Part shown: positions 58,919 through 64,000 of the stretch, piece by piece | Layout: the number at the start of each line of letters is the position of its first letter | Position numbering within the stretch: position 1 is the first letter of the stretch | Assembly: GCF_902806685.2 (NCBI RefSeq) | Contig: NC_048541.1 | Coordinates: 4,585,465 to 4,649,464, forward strand | Direction: 5' to 3' | Length of the DNA: 64,000 bases | Source: Maniola hyperantus | Taxonomy: Eukaryota; Arthropoda; Insecta; Lepidoptera; Nymphalidae | Program-made: the position numbers and the translations under genes | The notes under the pieces: generated by a model | What the model saw: the letters and a program-made list of their open reading frames with translations, nothing else | What the model was told of the DNA's origin: nothing | The model's database searches: none

Positions 58919-61900
58919 CGCTGGGAAATGCTTTTACGCATCCTCCCCGGAAGAAACGCAGCTGAACCACGTTTCTTCCGGGGAGGTATGTGGGACTCAC
59001 TGTAACCCAGAATACCCACTAAAACCCAGCGGACCCGTCAGCGCCAAATCATTATTGCCCTGAGGCAACCTAAAAATAACTGAAGCTTATTTTTCAATAT
59101 AATCATTATATGGTCCGGTTTGAGTTTTAGTAATCCTTATCAAAATTACAGACATAAATCACTTAAATTGTTTGTCTTTTAGACATTATATTTTAACTTA
59201 TTAACCCTGGTTAGAAATAACAATAACTTTAATATGTGACAATGAATGAAAGGGACGTGGTTATTTGATCTAACTTAACGATTGATATTTTTATGTTATT
59301 CAATTGACAGATTAACTCCCTTTGATTCATCATAGCGTTGTGGGTGAACATTTCACCAGCAGATAACAAACACGTCTTCATACATAAATGCTGTATGTTT
59401 TACCGGAGGCACATCAATATGACGGTTTTACATAACAATAAAACCGATATTATGTGCCGAGAGGGAAAACATACAGCATTGCAAGAACTTCTTCCTGGTG
59501 AAGACTATGACATCCAAGATGGCAGCGGCCCGCTGCCTTGCTGGGTGAGACACTAGCGCCCCTATATACGGTAAGGTGAACTACATTGTTTGTGTATGGA
59601 GCGCGCATATATGCGGTGAGTACATAATTGCTTCTTCATACATAAATGCTGTATGTTTTCCCTCTCGGCACATAATATCGGTTTTATTGTTATGTAAAAC
59701 CGTCATATTATGGAACTATATTAACTCTTGTATACATAATATATTCGGTAATAAATTAAATTATTTTTCAATTTTTAGTGTTTGTGTAACGAAGTCGGTT
59801 TTTATTTTTTTTGTAATCTATTAACTGATTTTCGTTTATTAGAAAAGTTGCTGAACTAGTCAACAGGCTCCATGAATTAGGATATTCGTACAGCAATTCG
59901 CGTCAGCTCTGCGCTGGAGAATACAGATTTGATCGCGTCTGTCCAAGGTACACTTAAAGTGCTTTATCTGACTATTATACGAAATTATTTTGTGATGATT
60001 TACAACACTCAAACTTTTCAGATTCATTACCCTCCGTCCACCAGCTAATGTCAGCGTCGGACAATTAGATTTGGTCAAGGATGGAATAATAGTGCTGCAG
60101 GTATCTGTTTCTGTAGTAGTGAAATAATTCTAAAACTTCTCGAAATGATGCCATACAATGCGGCCTTATGACGTCGTGAAATCAACCAATAAATAAAATT
60201 TGAAGGCTGTCGCTTGTCAGAATATGTAAAAATTTGCAAAAATATTGTTACTTAAACGGGATGTAGGTCGCCGTCGTAGTTTCATCCGGTAATGTCCACT
60301 GCTAAACTTAGGTTTCTTGCAAAGATTGAAACAGACGCAAATTTATGCCACTTGTGTAGGTATTGGACCTTTGGACTTCGCCGCATTCGGGTAAAAATGA
60401 CTAAGACATTGTTTTTGTTCCCAACTCAGGAACGAGAGTTCTGCGAAGGTGCGTCTACCCTATGCCGCGCTCTTCGCGCCAACTCACTGCGCGGGGTAGT
60501 CGCACAAACCCATGCCTCGTCACCTCGTTGCTCCGCATACCTAGCCGCACAGTTGAAGGAGCTGGCTGCTATACTAAAAGCTGAAACACCGGCTGCACCC
60601 GTTACTCCCCAATTGGGGAAATTAGTTGTGTTTGGCGCTGGAGACAAGTAAGTACTGAAATTGTGGACGAATTTTACTCATGCCAACAACTCCAAGTCCC
60701 AAACACCTATTTCGCTTAGCGTGGAGCGTAATCCCAAAAGTTTTCCAAAATCAATCCAACCTACGGATTTCAGTCAATTGAGACTTCAATTTTTTTTAAT
60801 TTATAGACTATAGCTTGGTTGCAATTAGACCTGCTGACAAGTGGTGGGTGATGACTTGAAGGTATTTAATTTAATTTTATTTTTCATTTCATGTAGGTAC
60901 CGAAATTGTAGTTACATAGTAGTAATAGGTAAGGTATCTTTGAAAGCATTTTGACATAGGCGTAAATATTTAACTTGATTTTAGGGTAGGAAGCTACGTA
61001 TGCGCATTACGAGAACTCGGCATAGAAGCATCAGAGCAACCACAGTCCAGCGCCTCGGTGTTTGTTGTGAGCGACCCAGTGCACGTCGATACGCCAACTG
61101 TGGTCAATGCACTTGACGGAGTAGTGGCCGTGTTGGCCACGCCACCCAATTCGTACTCGGCCGTCACAGATCCTATTGACTTGGTCTGTGGTAGAGGAGG
61201 CGATTTGGCCATGCTTGAGGTAAGTACACCAATTTTAAGGATAGGATGAAATTTTTCAACGAATGATAAGAGAGAGTAGGAAGGAGTAACTTTAAATGAA
61301 CATTCATGGTTTCATGACCTGAACTAAAATTGTTCAGTTCCTAAGTGTCCTCATATTCTTAATAGGTTCATACCTAATATGATGAATGCAATTTCTTATT
61401 ATTATTTATGAAAACTTCCAGATACTTACGGAGTCCGAAATCGACTCTACTGGAAAGGCCCGTGTGCAGTCCATATTGGAAGAGCAAAAGAGAACGTTGA
61501 AAACGCTATTATCTAAGCCTCAGGTAACTAATTCTACCCAAACAAACGACTGACGATGCTTAGGGAACGCGAATGGTTAACTTCAATGGAAATGTTGCTC
61601 AGCACTTTCGCATTCTATCTTCCCTACCTTGACTTTCCCATTTGTCTTATTTCATATCTTACGATAAAACGACATGTAAGCAATGTGATGAACTGATGAC
61701 CTCGCTTATGTAACAGATCCAGTTGATTATATACGAGACGCATTCAGCCCTGGAGGCAGAGAATGAGGCGCAAGTGACCCGCGCAGTCGCCGAGGCCAAC
61801 CGACTGGCGCGGGAGCGGCACTCGTTGTTGAAGAAAAAGAATAGGGATCACTCCGTGAGTAATGTGTTCCAATTCAAGCCATTTAAATTAGATGGATCTC

Positions 61901-63513
61901 ATCCAGCTTTGAGTGAGACAGAAAGACAATTTCTCGAATTAAGCTACATAAGTATAGATGGAGCTTCGTTACATTGAGGAGTATTGTGCTATCGCGAGTT
62001 GCGGATATTTTCTTGCGATGTACCTACTAATATATCAAAAAGAAAAAAGCAATTATTTGGTTTTAACCTAACTTTGTATGCACTTTTGCCTAGCTTCAAT
62101 ATAAATATTACGTAGGTAGTACCCCCCTATATAGAAACTAGGTATATCTAAAGAGTATACAATCCTGCCATGAGGTTGCATAGGTCTAAAAACCAGGTCT
62201 GGCTTGGTACCAAGTAACCAAGTAGTATAACTTAAAACGGGTATATAAAAGTACCGAATAACCCTTGCTCAAATTTTTGCAGACACCAAAGTTTAAAGAA
62301 GTTACGGAAACAATAATAACCGACTCTTGCACATCGTTGGACCAAACTGGCTCGCGATCCGACCTCGACAAGGTAGACCAAGACGACCAAGACCCCAACG
62401 ATAGCCCTCCACAGAAAAGACCGATGTCTTCCCCTCCCACCACCGCAAGAGCGGGTGGCACAGAAGGAGTAGTATTATTGAAGAAGAGAGCTGAAAGTGC
62501 TGATGTTTCTATACGTCCAGGGCCCTTTAGTACTAAAGCGAGGCCCATTCCTGAAATGCAAGTGGCTGAGAACGAACCAGTTCCCAGGGACCCTGATAAG
62601 GATAGCCCGAATGTTTTCGTAAGTGCAAACAGTTACCGTAGGCGTCAGGTGAAAATGATCCCTGACATTGAAATGGACCGGGCAATTTATTGATCTATTT
62701 GCTGGTACGACGTGAGGTGCGATTTCGGGGATGTCTTTGCCGCCTCGCTATTAGTTCGTCAGTCAAACTTACGCGTTCGGCGCTATAGGAAAGCTCTTTT
62801 TTATTTGACGCCTACAGTATCCAATATAATATGACTTCGATACAACATTAATTATTGTTGCTTATCATAAATGAATTTTCGGCAGGTACCTGAGTGTGAT
62901 TTATTCGAAATCCAAACGTTACCATCTTTAGGAAACGGTCTGGACATTAATTACATTTTGGACCGCGATGGCTGCTATTTGGGACTAATTCAGAGAAAGG
63001 TTAGTTCAAAATCAAATTTCTAATCATATTTAAAAAGTAAGCCAAACTAAATAGGTACTAACAGGATACATTCGGCAAAATAGATACAGTTTCAAAATCT
63101 ATGGCCTACCTCTCCAACGTAACATGACTCCAACCATAAAAGTCATCATAAGCTTTAGACAATGAGTGTGACCCTAGTATAATATCGTCAGCTGCCCACT
63201 CACGAGAGTATCCTAGCGCTAACGAACGACATTTAAAAAAATTCTACCTCTCGCCTTGTCACGGTTACCGCTTAAAACAGAAATACCGTAGTCAGGCCGT
63301 TAAGTTCACAATGATTCATCCGTGAATGATTCGCTAGTAGGCCCCCCGCAGGAGATAACCCGGCTCGACGCGAAGTACATGATTCGCGTGGCGGAGGAGC
63401 GCGGGCTGTTCGGCGCGGCGCCGGGCGCACCGTCGGCCGCGCAGCGCCGCAAGCGCGCCGAGCAGCCGCAAGCACAACCCAAGCACAGGAAGCGGAAGGG
63501 CAACACTTTTGAG
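48798..63513 (+). CDS. NSUN7: NSUN7-like SAM-methyltransferase-fold protein, at least 14 exons, both ends incomplete
   Basis: Exons 48798-48948, 49550-49655, 51085-51143, 52920-53131, 53707-53805, 59843-59947, 60022-60100, 60430-60647, 60985-61219, 61422-61523, 61717-61854, 62283-62618, 62886-62999 and 63352-63513 join in phase to about 705 codons. NSUN7 of vertebrates is about 718 aa. Matching blocks in order: MRCVYSLIYDVFRYKSILD, AAAIARIRIKNRAFT, VTGWVNTFKAKKVAELVNR, LGKLVVFGAGDKVGSYVCAL, PIDLVCGRGGD, IIYETHSALEAENEAQVTR and LDRDGCYLGLI. The fold is the NOL1/NOP2/Sun RNA cytosine-5 methyltransferase type. The two cysteines expected in motif IV (PC) and motif VI (TC) are absent (ATPPNSYS and YETHS), so RNA methylation is unlikely. 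The first exon needs an upstream partner. The last ends in a donor, so the gene probably continues past the window, unless it stops at 63540 by read-through. Confidence 0.8.
49994..50134. repeat. MITE with ATCAAATAGTCGTCTCTG ends
   Basis: The termini ATCAAATAGTCGTCTCTG and CAGAGACGACTATTTGAT are exact inverse complements, 141 bp overall. It lies in an NSUN7-like intron. The sequence right after it (50135-50222) keeps an open frame (LYIMRIEAEALDTDDTTQLL) of unknown origin. Confidence 0.8.
50760..50980 (+). mobile_element. 5'-truncated tRNA-derived SINE
   Basis: It has the same body as 33101-33456 (GGCAAAGCCGTGCCGCCAAG, TTAGCCCGCTTCCATCTTAG) and an A tail, without the tRNA-like head. Confidence 0.65.
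53656..53690. repeat. (TTTA)n microsatellite next to an exon
   Basis: Tandem TTTA units end about 20 bases before the acceptor of the 53707 exon and take the place of part of its polypyrimidine tract. Confidence 0.7.
54534..54701 (+). repeat. Left inverted terminal repeat of the DIRS element
   Basis: It starts ATTGATGTGCCTCCGGTAAA, then CATACAGCATTTATGTATGA. It matches the inverse of 59500-59661 from ACATACAGC inward. The outer 25 bases differ from the right end, as is normal for DIRS elements. Confidence 0.85.
56741..56900 (+). repeat. 80-bp tandem duplication in the DIRS reverse transcriptase
   Basis: CTGGTCAATCAAGACCAATC at 56741 recurs as CTGGTCAACCAAGACCAAGC at 56821. Both are followed by CAAGTTATG and a GCGGAAGC..GAGGC.CTTGGAACTTC block. 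It breaks the RT after the YLDD motif. Confidence 0.75.
56912..56977 (+). rRNA. Partial 5S rRNA-derived insertion (5' part, pseudogene)
   Basis: GCCAACGTCCATACCATGTT, then GAAGACACCGGTTTTC and GATCACCGAAGTTAAGCAAC, then ATCGGG, follows the first 65 or so bases of arthropod 5S rRNA with few changes. The 3' half, including GGATGGGTGACC, is missing. It is flanked by GGATCAATTACCAAAAG and GGATCAATTACTAAAAG, a probable target-site duplication. It cannot be a working gene. Confidence 0.8.
57762..57845. repeat. Short insertion with (TTTAT)n tract
   Basis: TGTCTTTAT occurs at both ends (57760-57769 and 57839-57848). Between them are TTTAT units and GACTAACCAACAACATTTAC. It looks like the tail of a small retroposon inserted in the DIRS element. 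Confidence 0.45.
58891..59045 (-). mobile_element. 5'-truncated LINE or SINE tail with poly(A) and 15-bp target duplication
   Basis: AAATCATTATTGCCC is repeated exactly at 58876-58890 and 59046-59060. Read on the - strand the insert is TGACGGGTCCGCTGGGTTTT, then TAGTGGGTATTCTGGG, then a strong hairpin (CCTCCCCGGAAGAAACG arms) and about 28 A residues. It resembles the 3' ends of R1-clade elements. Class assignment is inference. Confidence 0.8.
59375..59480 (+). repeat. Internal complementary region of the DIRS element
   Basis: 59375-59418 is the inverse complement of the left end (54534-54577), and 59419-59480 is the inverse complement of the right end (59645-59706). The two meet at AAT, the complement of the ATT found at both borders. 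Confidence 0.85.
59500..59709 (+). repeat. Right inverted terminal repeat of the DIRS element
   Basis: It carries the inverse of the left repeat and then a unique end, TTTCCCTCTCGGCACATAAT to ATGTAAAACCGTCATATT. Confidence 0.85.
61717..61977 (+). CDS. Alternative read-through last exon of the NSUN7-like gene
   Basis: Exon 61717-61854 has a strong donor (CACTCC then GTGAGT) that leads in phase to 62283. If the donor is skipped the frame stays open for 40 more codons (VSNVFQFKPFKLDGSHPALS...) to a TGA at 61977. The extension is protein-like, so an alternative shorter isoform is possible. Confidence 0.45.
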   Translation: MQLIIYETHSALEAENEAQVTRAVAEANRLARERHSLLKKKNRDHSVSNVFQFKPFKLDGSHPALSETERQFLELSYISIDGASLH

Positions 63514-64000
63514 GTTAGTTTTCTTAGCTGCAGACTATGAAAAAATATTGGGTTTGCTGTCCAGAAATCCGGAGTTGAGAAGGTTTCGACGTTCTCGAAG
63601 TGCACGTAATGTCCGTTAATGTGTTGCAACGCAATCTGGCGCGATTGTCAATCTGTTGGTTGAGCGTCAGAAACATATTGTGCGCAAGCATTTGACTAAT
63701 GTCTACGATCAATATTCATATAAAATGTATAATTCAATTGCTTATTGTCTTGTAACAAATTTATGTGTAACGCGTAAAATTTTACTCCTCACGCGCCATT
63801 TTAACTGTTTGTGTCTTTCATGTCAAAAGTGCGATTTTAATCCTATTGTAAAGGTGGCCCCTAGAGTTAAAATGGCGCATAAGAAGTAATTTTTTACGGA
63901 CTATATACATTTTGACAAGACAAATGTAACACAGAAATGTAAAACAATAAGATAAAAAGTAAATGTAATGTAACACAGAAATGTAAATCGCTACTTGATT

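Larger units (their letters stand above)
54534..59709 (+). mobile_element. DIRS-type retroelement, decayed, with inverted terminal repeats and internal complementary region
   Basis: 54537-54701 and 59500-59661 are inverted terminal repeats, essentially exact (for example CTCACCCAGCAAGGCAGCGG against its complement). Both outer borders are at ATT. An internal region at 59375-59480 is the inverse of the joined right and left ends, the circle-junction structure known from DIRS-1. Coding remnants in order: a gag-like frame to 55048; reverse transcriptase (SELFLRKESVGSIRLIFD at about 56480, YLDDFLLVNQDQSK at about 56725); an RNase-H-side piece EWHLFPQATSEIDL (about 57680); and tyrosine recombinase pieces (WLNWYETWWRLTFYDPHV at about 58220, LSYRTLR at 58337, MDDILVSRGNW at about 58820). 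Stops and frameshifts show it is dead. It lies in an NSUN7-like intron. Confidence 0.85.
53994..59805. repeat. ACCGACTTC repeat, copy C, host of the DIRS element
   Basis: 53994-54533 and 59710-59805 are the two parts of one copy (compare 28211-28715). Its own internal inverted segment, 54330-54425 against 59705-59805, is why the outer flanks of the DIRS element also look inverted. Confidence 0.7.

Noticed and set aside
60426..60647. - strand frame
   Set aside because: Antisense of an NSUN7-like exon whose + strand reading is supported by phase and similarity.
1..64000. CRISPR array, operon or tRNA genes
   Set aside because: No regularly spaced repeats, ribosome-binding sites or intact cloverleaf were seen. 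tRNA-like boxes occur only in SINE heads.

Overview
The window reads as nuclear DNA from a moth or butterfly (Lepidoptera). It is AT-rich and crowded with interspersed repeats of the kinds common in lepidopteran introns: Lep1-like non-autonomous Helitrons, 'GGTTCCGTAC' repeats, palindromic MITEs, tRNA-derived SINEs and RTE fragments. Its genes are built from many short exons with GT/AG introns. I rebuilt the gene models by hand, by matching open frames, splice sites and intron phases. No homology search was possible.

Layout. (1) 794-4389, + strand: a six-exon pancreatic-lipase-type neutral lipase with signal peptide and complete Ser-Asp-His triad. (2) 4390-6934: repeats and a few unexplained coding-like pieces. 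(3) 40719 down to 6935, - strand: a 31-exon class II phosphatidylinositol 3-kinase (Pi3K68D/PIK3C2 type, 1792 aa predicted) with a disordered Pro/Tyr/Gln-rich N-terminus, Ras-binding, C2, PIK helical, kinase, PX and C-terminal C2 domains. Every exon joins in phase. A two-exon gene for a charged coiled-coil protein (10371-11941, + strand) lies inside one of its introns. (4) 44374 down to 42440, - strand: a three-exon gene for a small lysine-rich protein I do not recognise. (5) 45790-46044, + strand: an open frame of unknown identity. (6) 48798 to beyond 63513, + strand: at least 14 exons of an NSUN7-like RNA-methyltransferase-fold protein whose two motif cysteines appear to be lost. (7) 54534-59709, in an NSUN7 intron: a 5.2-kb decayed DIRS-type tyrosine-recombinase retroelement with inverted terminal repeats and an internal complementary region. 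It carries two later insertions, one of them a 5S rRNA-derived fragment.

The genes do not form an obvious pathway: secreted lipase, phosphoinositide kinase, unknown basic protein and NSUN7-like protein are ordinary neighbours. The unusual material is structural. Five exons of the PI3K gene have decayed partial copies close by. The DIRS element and the older repeat it hit together record a recombination crossover at ATT. Several nested insertions have datable target-site duplications, and several perfect or near-perfect hairpins sit inside introns.
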